DNA from: Filosporella fistucella
Taxonomy: Eukaryota > Ascomycota > Leotiomycetes > Helotiales
Assembly (NCBI GenBank): GCA_030077755.1
Contig: JAQJZZ010000014.1
Location: forward strand, 1,922,001-1,986,000
Length of the DNA: 64,000 bases
Direction: 5' to 3'
Positions 43,770-57,240 of this stretch are shown piece after piece. Below the pieces are notes generated by a model, which saw nothing but the letters and a program-made list of their open reading frames with translations, ran no database searches and was not told the origin of the DNA. How positions within the stretch are numbered: the stretch's first letter is position 1; every line of letters begins with the position of its first letter. A program made the position numbers and the translations under genes.

Positions 43770-46009
43770 AGCTTCACGTCAAGAGAGATTTAATGAAATT
43801 TTCTGAGACAATTGATCTATGTATGTACCTAATACCTGTAGCAAAGAGCACAGCGTCTACATTTTCAGTTTACTTGCCTTTGTTCACGTGCGCGCAGATT
43901 TACTTGCTGTATAGTCGTTCAGACTTTTTGCGTAGTCAGGATCAGACCACTCTCATGAGACAGGATTCTTTGTCCTAGTCTGTGCCATGACTGTCTTACA
44001 CCATGTCTATTAAGCGAGTTATATCCGTGCTTTCCTAAGACGTGGCTCAAGCTATTCCTACCTTACTTCTCCTCGCACTTGTCGGCACTGGGTCTGTATC
44101 CGACATATCGTTACGCGGCCCGATCCCAATATTTTCAAGGGTCCAAGTTAAGGCTCCAATTGTGCGTTGTGGCAATGATGCAGCGCCATGACGTGTTGTA
44201 TTTTATCTTTGTGGCTGCATTCATAAGAAACATTTGAGTTTTGGCTGTCTCAAATTGGTGGGTGGTTGTTGCGCGGGGCAAGCAGGTTGATATGACTCCT
44301 GTCAAATTTTAAGTTTAGGTTGAGGCAGTAAGGACTGTGTTTGGGACTTTAGGTATCTATCCGACCTCGGGATATCGATGCCGGCCTGTTTATCCCCAAG
44401 ACAAGAAGCAGTCTTTGACTCTCAGTGTCATTTGCAATTTGATAAGAAGGGTCCCTCGCCAGAGTCTAGTGTCTGTCTGCTACTTCGAGGCTCGACAACA
44501 CGATTCATGTGGTCGCACTGGTACCTGCCCCTTTACCAAGCTCACCGTGTTGCACAGGATTCCAAGTTATCTGACACTGGATGAAGGGTCCACGCCGTTG
44601 AGCCCGCCTGTTGCACAACAGAGAAAATTTCAAACAGTCTCTGACATCATCATCATACGATAAACATATTTTAACCAAAATTCGAGGCTAACTACCCAAT
44701 TTTCTCTTCCATCTCACATACACATATCCAGCATCAATAATGTCGCCAGCATTGCTGCTCACTTCTTGGCATTTGCTGTTTGAAAACGCATACCGCTTCT
44801 TGGCCAGTGCCAAAACTCGGAAGTGTCTAGTGTGTCGTGATAGATGCAAAAGAGCCACATGCCAGCACATCACGTCAATGTGAATTTCAAAGTTGATCAT
44901 ATCTCATGACTTGCTCCCAAGCCCATCACAAGCCTACATGGCTCACCGCTCCACAATCAAGCCCCGGTGGAAAACTATCGTTTTGCAAAACAGCCTCCAA
45001 AGCGTATTTCTGTCCTTGAAACACTTTTTTTTATTATTCTGATATTGCGTGTGTTTGAGTTGTGGACGTGAGTGGTCATTTACACCTTATGTTGGAGATG
45101 CATGCCCCAACGGGGCTGAGGGGCAAGCCTTACAGCGAGGTTAGCGAGGCTGTAAGGCAAAGGGTAATGCATATTATAGCATCTTTGGAATGATAAGTAA
45201 GGCATGTCTAGATACTCAGCAATAGCAGGCGCTGGTGACTCAATAATGTAAGATGGCTAGCGGTGAGCCGTAGGTGGGTGAATCGGGCTTCATACTTCAG
45301 TACTTGTAGGGTGCACATGGAGCATGTCAAGTGACGACTACTTGTCTGGGTTTGGAACCGGCTTAAGATTACGATTTCTCATCGATTCACGGCTGGGTTA
45401 AAACAAGCTGTAAGAACGAAGCTTCGTAAAATAGATCACTTGATCCTTCATATTTTGGAATTGCGAACACCGCTGCCTTCTCGCTTCAAGTGCTCGTTGA
45501 AACAGGGAGGATAATAAGAGTAGAAGAATAAAAGACAGGAGAAATGAAATCTCCATTGGAGAGGCGTTAAGTGTAAGTTGAGAGCTCGTATGACCGGGAA
45601 AACATGCCCTAAGACGGGTTTTGGAAGTTTGGCAAGCTTTATGGTACTCAAATTGCGGATCAGTCTTAGAGATATCTTTCCAAGGGGATAATCAGAGATT
45701 CTGGAACAACTAATTACTCGTCTTCCTTGTCAAGGGATATGTAAAAGGTGTATTCCAGCATAGTTTAAGAGCTTTCGACCAAGAAATTATATTCCCTTGA
45801 AGGGAAAGCAGATACTTCGTCGTAGATACATATTTTCGATACCCAGATGGCTCCAACGCTGTCATGGGAGATAAATATGTAATTTTTCTATCAAGCTTTG
45901 AACCAACACAGGTTTTGATGTGAGTTTGAAAATATACGATATCTCAACATGACCGTCAATATATACTCTATACTACCACCAAATATATACTACAGGTACG
46001 TCACCGAAC
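43770..46009. other. Gene-poor stretch, 2.2 kb
   Basis: No supported gene. It contains a strong hairpin at 45127..45158 and a G/C-rich inverted repeat just before it; the rest is AT-rich with short unrelated frames. Confidence 0.45.
45127..45158. repeat. Perfect 10-bp inverted repeat, 12-nt loop
   Basis: GCCTTACAGC (45127..45136) and GCTGTAAGGC (45149..45158) are exact reverse complements, separated by 12 nt. Just upstream, about 45104..45125, TGCCCC and GGGGCA arms form a second small dyad. It may be a structured RNA, a terminator or a remnant of a small transposable element. Confidence 0.75.
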
Positions 46010-48452
<2,443 letters not shown>

Positions 48453-49028
48453 CTAATCTTGAAGCACGGAATCCATTGTTGGTTTGCCGACCACGCTTTC
48501 TGATTCTCGACTGACTTCCCTGCTCAGAGGACCGGAGCCAATCATGCTACTCCTCTTTCTGTCAATTCGCTCTCCAACCACACTGTTCATCCTACTTGTG
48601 CCGGGACTGACGCCGGAGAATACACTTCCACTCCTACGGCCCTCCATACTTGTTCTAACATTGAAATTCCATTCAAATGCTCTCAACAAATCTTGATGGT
48701 GTTTACTCTTCTTTCCTTTCCCTGGGTAACGCCCAGTGGGTTCCCTCCATTCTCTTTCATCATATTTCTCCCACTTCTCGATCTTCTTTTCTCGTTTGCT
48801 GCTCGCGGATCTCCAGGTAAGAGTCTTAGAGAGGCGAAGGGAGGAGTTGGTCTTGGTGAGGGTGATAGGTGGAGGATTGGAGGCTACCGGTGTCATTGTT
48901 CCGGGTGTTTGTGAGTATGGAGTGGCAGTCGATGAAGGAGCTGTGGTTGTGGAGGTCGAAGAGTTGGAGGAGGAGGAGCGGTCATCGGAGCGACCTATTG
49001 CTCGACGGAAGCGGTCCTTGAGAGGCAT
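48453..49028 (-). CDS. Hypothetical disordered basic protein
   Basis: A single exon of 191 aa from the ATG at 49028 (MPLKDRFRRAIGR). The longer upstream frame starts only with GTG. The protein is low-complexity, Ser/Thr-rich in the first 60 residues, with a central charged helix (KREKKIEKWEKYDEREW) followed by a GRYPGKGKKSKHH basic patch and AFEWNF. It resembles conserved fungal proteins of unknown function in layout, with likely phosphorylation sites. No enzyme or membrane feature. Confidence 0.6.
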   Translation of the reverse strand: MPLKDRFRRAIGRSDDRSSSSNSSTSTTTAPSSTATPYSQTPGTMTPVASNPPPITLTKTNSSLRLSKTLTWRSASSKREKKIEKWEKYDEREWREPTGRYPGKGKKSKHHQDLLRAFEWNFNVRTSMEGRRSGSVFSGVSPGTSRMNSVVGERIDRKRSSMIGSGPLSREVSRESESVVGKPTMDSVLQD

Positions 49029-50453
49029 TGTAGCATTGAAAGGTAGATTGGTTGTGGTGATAGATTGTTTCGTTTGCACCTCTTTTCGATTGATTTATCG
49101 ATACAGAGGGCAATTGAGTGTTATTATTGAAATATGACGTGAAAACACTCTCGGGCGGATCCGCAGAAGCCAAGCTCGTCTCGTATTACCACTTCGGCTT
49201 AGGAATGATTCCTGTTTTCTTCTCTTGTGCCGACCGCAGAATCTACCGAATGGAAAGCAGGCCTGAAAGAACAATCGAATGTTCGAATGCTCGCAGAAGC
49301 CGGGAAATAATATCAATCGTCTGCTCTGCTTAGGGTGTGGTGTCTCAAATACGATTCATTCGTTTGGTGGTTCGGCCCTATTCGCGGTGTTCTAGCCTCT
49401 GCCGACTTTTTCTCGTTGGGCTGCAGATCTGGTGTTTGTATGATGCTTTTAGAAGATATTTTGAAGGAGAGTTGGTGCTGCCACAAGTGAGGCAGATCAT
49501 GAGTGTATTAAGTATTGAGGGATATTAAACAGGTTGGACAAATTCTCGCGCTCTTGGTCGTTCGACATTGTCCAACAGGAAGAAACAGGCGCTTTCATCC
49601 TTCGCTCGCCGGCTCAGGATCTGTATTATGATGCGGGATGCGGACATAGGTGCAGTTAATTGGCCCGTCGGCGTTTGTTGGGGAACAAACCGGCTTGTTC
49701 TGTTGCAGCTAAGACTGTGGAGGGGCGTGCACGTGATATAAATCCCGGAGTCCCCAAGTTTCTATTTCAGCGAAGAGAGGAGCGAGCAAAGTTAAACCTG
49801 CGGAGGCGTTCTGGAGAAGATCTAGAAGCTGGCCAAACGGCAGAGCACACCACCTACCATATCTCTAGCTGTACCATAATCCATTTCCATGCAATAATAC
49901 TAAGCCTTCAATGAACCTGGTTCAGTGTTTCGGATTCGAGCACCAACAGTCTCACAATCGTCTGGTCCAAACTTCAATCCATCACAACTTTTGACACATG
50001 TCAAGCAATGCATTGACCAGTGCTTAAAGGCATATAAATCATCCGGTAGATCAGACCATAGCCCAAGCGGAGAGTTCATGATTTGCAGTTCCACATTTTG
50101 TTTCAACGTCACAAGAACTGCAGCGCAATGCTTAACCAAGACCTCTTTGCATTGCACAAAAAATATCCACAAGGCTATTGCAAAAAAAACCGCCACCAGA
50201 TTTCCCTGGTATCTCCCTCCTCATGACAAGAAATCGTATACATGTAAAGCAGACAGTTTCGTACCAGTACTCCCACCCTAATCATGTCACGGATCTACCG
50301 TCAACAGTCATAGACATTCCCACCCTCTACCAGAACCTCTTCCCAGAACCCCAGTCTGCCCTTTAAAACACCATCATTATCTACATGTACATTTACCCTG
50401 CCCAAAACTCCAGTATAAAGCCAAATCCCATTTCATACCTGCACACAGCTACA
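49029..50453. other. Intergenic, 1.4 kb, no supported gene
   Basis: Several short frames on both strands were examined; those around 49660..49914 and 49925..50281 start with non-ATG codons or lack protein-like composition. Nothing else stands out. Confidence 0.4.
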
Positions 50454-51389
50454 TCACTTCCCAGCCGAGGCGAGAGCAAGAAGAGCTGCAACGGAGAACT
50501 GGTTTTGGTTGTTGTTCTGTTGAACGAACAACTGCTGGTTGGCTTGGATGATAAGAGCTGGATCGTTGAATCCTTGTGCATTGGCAAATGATGGGGAGGA
50601 AACGCCGAATGGGAGTAGGTTCAACCCTTGTGCGTTCAAAGAGATGTTTCCACCAGGGGTGTATGAGCCCATTGCTGGTGCAGCGAATGATCCAGTCTCA
50701 GTGGCTTGGGCAGCGCCAATAACTTGAGAGGGGATGATATTGTTGATAGTCATCGTTGCTTGTTCCTGGATCACGACGAAGACTTGCTCTTGGATCTGAG
50801 AATTGCTTTGAAGTTGGCGGACCATGTATCGTGTGTTGCGGTTGTTATTATCTCTGTTGTCGACGACCTGGGTGACGATAACCAGCACGGTGTTCTAAAT
50901 GATCAGTAGGGGATTTAATAAAGTGATAGGGTACACATACCACATTCTGGTTGAGTGCGTTGAATGTGTTTCTCCGGATGTTGTCAACTGCGAATTGCAA
51001 TTCTGCTTGAGCCAAAAGTTGTTGCTGAATTGCTTGAACTAATAAAAGTTCTTGCTGAATTTGAATTTGCTGGAGCTGTTGCTCTTGGAGCTGCAATATA
51101 TTGATTTGTTGCTGAGCGATCAAGTTGTTGATATCGAAGCTGTTGAGACTGAAGCTGTTGCCAAAGTTGTTGGAGAATCCGCCCCGGGGTGAGATAGAGC
51201 GTGTTGGCGTCCAAGATAAACCCCGCGCAGCAGGCGTAATAGCTTCACGTGTGACAACATCCTTTTCAAACCTGGAGTGGAGGTGAGGGGCTATGGGTTG
51301 TCAGTTGTGGACTAAAAGCTCGTAGGACAGTACTAACCAGAGGCTGCAACGGCAGCAAGGCCAAGAACAGTTAATGTGTTGAAGAGCAT
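50454..51389 (-). CDS. Secreted Gln/Asn-rich protein
   Basis: Exons 51389..51338, 51290..50941 and 50894..50454 give about 280 aa. A signal peptide (MLFNTLTVLGLAAVAAS) is split by the first intron. A short pro-like region (VVTREAITPAARG) follows, then a long Gln/Leu-rich helical stretch built on LQEQQLQQIQIQQ-type sequence, a beta-prone NTVLVIVTQVV segment, and a C-terminal portion rich in Asn and Gln. No cysteine framework or catalytic motif. Such proteins are probably cell-wall or matrix associated; the composition suggests self-assembly. The two introns are 47 and 46 nt, and the first carries an ACTGAC branch site. Function unknown. Confidence 0.8.
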
Positions 51390-53100
51390 GATGGATGTTT
51401 AAAAGTTAAGACTGAAGATACGATATTAAAAGAATGTTTGGAAAGTAAATGATAGTGGCGGCCGCTGGGGCGCTCGTGAAAAGAATGGGAGAGGTAGTGG
51501 GCACTGTGAAAGTAGAAAGTGGTGCTGATCAGAAAACAGAAGAAGTAGCTGATGAAGACTTATTATACTCCTGCCTCACCGTGCCCAACGTCCCATGCTG
51601 GTGATTGATCTATTCGGAACCAATTTTGCCCGCTCATGAACCTACCCCAGAAGCTGGGCAAATCCAAGGTTATTCGAAATAGGCTCAGCCGCCAGCAGGG
51701 GTGCCCTTTCTGAAAACTCTTCCTTCAATCCTCCAAGCTTAATGCGTTCTTCAATGCTTAACCAAGGTCCAAGAAAATAGCGACATTGTGCGTGGGGAGT
51801 ATCCCACGCATGCAAAATAAACACAAGCATAACCGCCAAGCCGGCTCTAAATGCTTTTGACTTGTCTGACGTCGGGCCATGCACTGACTCCATCCCATGA
51901 AAGACAGACAGGATGGCAGAAAACCGTTTATTTTGGAGGCTTAAAACACGCAATATCCAATAGCAAGTGGAGAAGAAGGTGAAACGTCGATGCGTATAAA
52001 AATTGGCGAGGTTATACCCCTGCCCTTCTCGAGACTCCATCGAAACTCGACTGGTGTCAACGAACGAGATACTGGCTGCATTCGCAACAGTACCGGTGAC
52101 AGGTGGCCCAATTCGTCCCATCAAACGCAGTATAGGCATGATAGATTGATAAGACAAAGATGCAAGTAGGGAATTGTTCGACTCACCAAGCTGAATTCTT
52201 CAGATGTCTAATCTTCAGCTGATGCCCAAGGCCCTTTACCAGATTTTAACATCACTGGAATGCCAGGCACCCTTGATTTTTGAGGGAAGAACTGCCGTCT
52301 CAACTGAAAAACTTGCCACAGTGCTGCCTGTGCGACGGCAATGGCTTCAAAACTACGTTGGCCACCCACCCAGAATGGGATGAGCACGCGACTGGAACTT
52401 GAAAATCTGTTTTATGACGGCAGGATCGATTGGTCTGATGGGGAAATCATAGAACTTGCAATCATATAATCTGAAGTGCGGATAATACAGAACGAAATGA
52501 TCGAGGAGAATCGTGCTGTTTGAATCTCCCTCAGCGGGGATTGTCGTAACGGCTGTGTTTGTGATTTTGTTGGAACTTACATTTACACGGAATGAAAGGA
52601 ATGCCGAGACGAGTCATCAGATTTCGTGATACCGACGGTATGTCTGACCACGAGGTAGATCTGACGAGGTCTCATCAGACCGTTGAGTCGTTGTCGCAGG
52701 ACTTGAACGATCTTCCAGATGTCCCAATGCGACCGGCCAAAATAAATGCCGGCAAAATCAAGAGAGATGATATATCGCCAAGGCATCCTCCCTTCAAAGT
52801 GGATATCATCTCATGACGACATTTCTTGGAAGAAATGGAACGTTTCTTCGTGAAGAAACATTGATGCTCAGAAACAAGATAAGATGTGAAAGTTTCATTC
52901 TCAGGGACCAGATAAAAGGTACTAAGATACTTGTCCCAATTGGGGTCTAGTGATCACATGATATGCACTAGGCCGAAAATGTCGAGCTTTGCATCGGTAA
53001 AAAAAAATACCTAGCAAAATTTCCATTTCACAATTGAGCTCCAAGTACGACCTCACTTTAACGCTCTGCTCTTCAATTGTTTTCCACAACACATACAGAG
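51390..53100. other. Intergenic, 1.7 kb, with one weak frame
   Basis: A minus-strand frame starting at the ATG at 52139 and ending at 51642 would give a 165-aa protein with one hydrophobic helix (AFRAGLAVMLVFIL) but no recognised domain. A 74-codon plus-strand frame (52592..52816) is highly charged. Both are doubtful. The last 150 bases form the fibrillarin promoter. Confidence 0.35.
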
Positions 53101-54281
53101 ATGGCATACACACCAAGAGGAGGTCGCGGCGGTGGAGACCGTGGAGGACGAGGTGGATTTGGAGGAGGAAGAGGCGGTGGTGATCGTGGAGGTCGAGGAG
53201 GATTTTCTCGAGGTGGTGGCAGAGGTCAGTTTCACATCCCCGCCTTTTATATTTTCACAACATTGAGAAATATGAATCGCGATCCCAATACCTTGCTTGC
53301 GCAAGAATCATGAAAACAAGAGTAGCTGACCGGAGGGTAAGGAGGTCGAGGTGATAGCAGAGGCGGTCGTGGAGGAAGAGGCGCACCACGAGGTGGCCGT
53401 GGTGCCCCAAGAGGACGTGGAGCTGGTGGTGCAAAAGGTGGTGCAAAGACCATTGTTGTATGTTCGATCTCCAGCTATACTGCTTGCGTATACTGACATT
53501 TTTCAGGAACCCCATCGTCATGCCGGTATCTTTGTTGCCCGAGGAAAGGAAGATATGTTGGTAACCAAGAACATGGCACCTGGAGAGTCTGTGTACGGAG
53601 AAAAGCGCATCAGTGTTGAGAATAACGGACCTGCAAATGCAGATGGCACCCCGAGCGTCACAAAGACCGAGTACCGTGTATGGAATCCCTTCCGTAGCAA
53701 GTTGGCTGCTGGTGTTCTTGGTGGTCTGGACGAAATCTTCATCAAGCCTGGTGCAAAGGTTTTGTATCTTGGTGCTGCTTCTGGTACCTCGGTCTCCCAC
53801 GTTGCAGATATTGTTGGCCCTACTGGAACTGTTTTCGCTGTCGAGTTTTCGCACCGATCTGGTCGTGATCTGATCAACATGGCAACCCACCGCACAAATG
53901 TTATCCCAATCATTGAGGATGCTCGTCACCCGCTCCGCTACAGAATGCTGGTTTCAATGGTGGATGTCATCTTCGCAGATGTTGCCCAACCTGATCAGGC
54001 CCGTATTGTTGGATTAAACGCACATTTGTTCTTGAAGGTTGGAGGTGGCATTGTTGTTTCAATCAAGGCAAACTGTATCGACAGTACTGCTGCGCCAGAA
54101 GCTGTCTTTGCACGGGAGGTGCAAAAACTGAGGGAGGAGAGAATTAAGCCTTTGGAGCAGTTGACTTTGGGTAAGCTTACTCACATTCCTAAATTTTGGA
54201 AATCGCTAATCACATTCCACAGAACCCTTTGAGAGAGATCATTGTATCGTTGTAGGTCGTTATGTTCGCTCCACCACCTAA
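53101..54281 (+). CDS. Fibrillarin (rRNA 2'-O-methyltransferase of box C/D snoRNPs)
   Basis: Exons 53101..53224, 53342..53457, 53507..54170 and 54223..54281 give 320 aa. The first 80 residues form a Gly/Arg-rich (GAR) domain of RGG repeats, built by the first two exons. The methyltransferase follows: [16 protein letters not shown], the SAM-binding [40 protein letters not shown] and [13 protein letters not shown]. The C-terminus is [15 protein letters not shown], joined correctly only by the last 59-nt exon. It methylates ribose 2'-OH groups of pre-rRNA in the nucleolus with Nop56, Nop58 and Snu13, guided by box C/D snoRNAs. Length and motifs match yeast Nop1. Confidence 0.98.
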
Positions 54282-55048
54282 ATAGAATTATGGTGGTGTT
54301 TGCTTTACTTCTCGCACTGCACAAATGAGGTTACGAGATGTGGTGGTAGTGCTCAGCGGGTTTTCTTGTCAGGATAAGGGTCTCTTTTGCTCTGGTGTAA
54401 CTACTCAGGTCCTGGCGTCCAGGTCTTTTACGGGTTTCTATAAAAGAATATTATGCATTGAAATGTCGAGTTCTGCTATATGCGAGTTCTATTGAGGTGT
54501 TCTCAGGAATCTTATCTCCTTATGTGGTCTGCCTTCGACTTATAATGTAAAGATTGTCACTCAAGCAGTATGCAGCAGACTGTAGGTATGCTATAATGCG
54601 ATCAATTCTCATACCCCGAATTGAACTGGTGCACCAAGTGGGTGAGAAATTCTTGCTACAATCACAGCTTTTGTATGGGGACTGAAACACCTTGTATTGC
54701 TTTTGACTCTACTACCATTTACCTCCGCCAGTTTTGCGGGGGCGTTAAATGTGGCTGCGCATGAAGCGATCTCGTTGGCTGAATTGGTGTGATTTGTCTG
54801 GCCATGTTCATTGGGTACTCTGTATAGGCTTCTGGGAATGCTCACCGAATCTGGAGCACTCAGCCCCGCTTCAACTGCACACCTGATGATGGAAATATAT
54901 CGCTCTGCAATATCCAAGTCGCAAAACTACGATTTCTCTTGCTTTTGCTGCTTCATCCTCGAGCTTAGTTCCGAAACGTGTTTTGTGTTATCAGTCGAAA
55001 CCGCTGCCAACTCAAGTGTTGGCGACATAGTCTCACAAACAACCCACC
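54282..55048. other. Intergenic, 0.77 kb
   Basis: Downstream flank of fibrillarin and promoter of the HET-domain gene. No gene or repeat is seen. Confidence 0.5.
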
Positions 55049-56590
55049 ATGAGGCTGCTGAATGCCACCACGATAAATCTACAGGAATTTCAGGAAGGCT
55101 CTATACCTCGATATGCAATCCTCTCTCATACATGGGGAAGCGACGAGGTCTCCTTTCAGGACATTCAACGTCCCAATGCGACTATGAAGGCTGGGTATGC
55201 AAAAATACAATTTGCTTGTGCAGAAGCTCTGAATGAAGGTCTTCAGTATGTTTGGGTAGACACATGCTGCATCGACAAGACGAGCAGCGCAGAATTGTCC
55301 GAAGCTATCAACTCTATGTTTCAGTGGTATGCAGATTCGAGAGTATGTTTCGCATATCTAGCAGATGTTCCAGATGCAAATATTACACACCTGGAGTCAG
55401 CACACGCGATCCTCTCAAAGAGTCGATGGTTCACCAGAGGTTGGACGCTACAAGAGCTGCTAGCGCCTAAAACGGTCAAGTTTTTTGCAGCAAACGGAAG
55501 TCTACTAGGGGACAGGAGTTCGGAGTCCTTTCTGAAAACAATTTCAGACATCACAGGCATTGATGAAAAGTTTCTTCGTGGCGGTACCTTTGTAAAGACA
55601 GCTAGCGTTGCAAAACGGATGTCATGGGCATCGCGGCGTCAGACAACGCGGAGGGAGGATATTGCCTACTGTCTCATGGGTTTATTCGACATTAATATGC
55701 CGTTGCTTTATGGCGAAGGCAGCAATGCTTTCATGAGATTACAGGAGGAAATCATAAAAAATTCAGATGATCACTCTATCTTTGCTTGGGGCTATAGTAC
55801 CTCTGAAAATCACAAATTCAGTTCGATGTCTGGCCTATTCGCTTCTCATCCTCATGCCTTCAAGCACTCGAGTGATTTTATTCCAGATGAACTTAAAGCG
55901 CATACGGCACCCTATTCAATGACGAACAGAGGCCTTCAGATTTCATTTCAAATCATTAGGCAGCCTCGCCATTTGGCAATTCTCTCATGTCGCCCACACA
56001 ATGAATTCCACTCCCTTGTGGCTATTCCTATTTTTGAGCTCCAAGATGGCAATCTGGCACGTGTAGGAATGTGGGAATGCGAAACAATAAGCCGCGATGA
56101 GATCCAGGATACTGCCACTACGGCTCCTAGATACTTTTCGAGGAAGATACACCGTACGGTACATCCATTGCAACGCTCGCCTTCGCGACAACCCTCCTTT
56201 GTTATAAGAAAGCTACCCAGACGGGAGAGTGGCCTCCGCATTTGGCAAAGCCACCCCGATAGGACTTGGGAAGGAAATCAGCGACTCCTTCGTCCTTCAA
56301 CAACTGAACCAACATCACTCCGTCTTTGGCGGAAATCAGGAGATGGCTTTGTGATTGTTTTCTATCCGCAAACCCGTAGTGGTCAAGATTGGTCGTTCGA
56401 GATCTTCTGTGAACGTGAAGGTGTACCTTACACAAACCAGGAACTTGAATCAATTCGAGACAGTGTTGTGCCATATAATGGAATTACAGTAAGTGTAGGA
56501 AAGCAGCGTATCATTATGTCAACTGGTCTTACTATCAACATAGTCGATATTGAATTGAACGATGTTGCGATGGCACCTGAGACATTATAG
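55049..56590 (+). CDS. HET-domain (heterokaryon incompatibility) protein
   Basis: A single exon of 513 aa. The N-terminal HET domain shows its usual blocks: YAILSHTWG (about 22-30), YVWVDTCCIDK (about 66-76), WYADSRVCFAYLADV, and RWFTRGWTLQELLAP (about 125-139). DIAYCLMGLFDINMPLLYGEG follows as in the common VIB/HET family. The remaining 300 residues form a C-terminal region without a recognised repeat, ankyrin or NACHT module. HET proteins trigger or regulate programmed cell death after fusion of unlike mycelia, and form large families in filamentous fungi; most members have not been tied to a specific incompatibility. Product is probably cytosolic. Confidence 0.93.
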   Translation: MRLLNATTINLQEFQEGSIPRYAILSHTWGSDEVSFQDIQRPNATMKAGYAKIQFACAEALNEGLQYVWVDTCCIDKTSSAELSEAINSMFQWYADSRVCFAYLADVPDANITHLESAHAILSKSRWFTRGWTLQELLAPKTVKFFAANGSLLGDRSSESFLKTISDITGIDEKFLRGGTFVKTASVAKRMSWASRRQTTRREDIAYCLMGLFDINMPLLYGEGSNAFMRLQEEIIKNSDDHSIFAWGYSTSENHKFSSMSGLFASHPHAFKHSSDFIPDELKAHTAPYSMTNRGLQISFQIIRQPRHLAILSCRPHNEFHSLVAIPIFELQDGNLARVGMWECETISRDEIQDTATTAPRYFSRKIHRTVHPLQRSPSRQPSFVIRKLPRRESGLRIWQSHPDRTWEGNQRLLRPSTTEPTSLRLWRKSGDGFVIVFYPQTRSGQDWSFEIFCEREGVPYTNQELESIRDSVVPYNGITVSVGKQRIIMSTGLTINIVDIELNDVAMAPETL

Positions 56591-57240
56591 AATATGTTGT
56601 AGGACATCAAAATATGTACGCTGATAATCTCACTTCTATGTTGCCAAATGTCCAATCTTTTAGGCTAGGCGAAACTGTACAATAAATCGCATGATAGCTT
56701 CAAATAGAGGTCATGGAATTCCGGCTTCTTTGAGATACATTTGGCGATACAGATATTCGGCATGAGATTACAATGGTTTATCGTTACCTAGAGAACGACT
56801 TGTAATACATTGTCCTACCAACATTGGAATATCTTAGCAATGGCCGAATCATGGGATTTTCACTGCTAGCATCCGACTTTCAGACTCCACCAGACAAAGA
56901 AAATAAGAAGGAAGACCAAATAGGTAACAACTATAAACCACTGTCGAAGATGCCCATGAAGTGATTGGGCGAAGATGAGAGGACACACAAAATAGCAATA
57001 GTGGAGAGCCCGTACGCGCCAAAGCTTCAGGACCCAGAGAAGAGGCGAGCAGGGAAGGTCAAAACGAGGGGGTAGAGACACCTAAAGGAATGGCTCGACA
57101 TTTTGAAAGCTTCCAAACGATTGAGAACAAACCAGCAAATTCGGAGGATAGACATGATATGAAGCAAAATGCTGAAACATAGGATGGTCTTTCTTCTATA
57201 TATTCAGACGATGATAACACTCCTGCCATTACCTCCACTT
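56591..57240. other. Intergenic, 0.65 kb
   Basis: Convergent interval between the HET gene (+) and cnxABC (-). Short frames only; no structure noticed. Confidence 0.5.

Noticed and set aside
51642..52139. 165-aa minus-strand frame with one hydrophobic helix
   Set aside because: No family recognised and no support beyond length; mentioned under the intergenic entry only.
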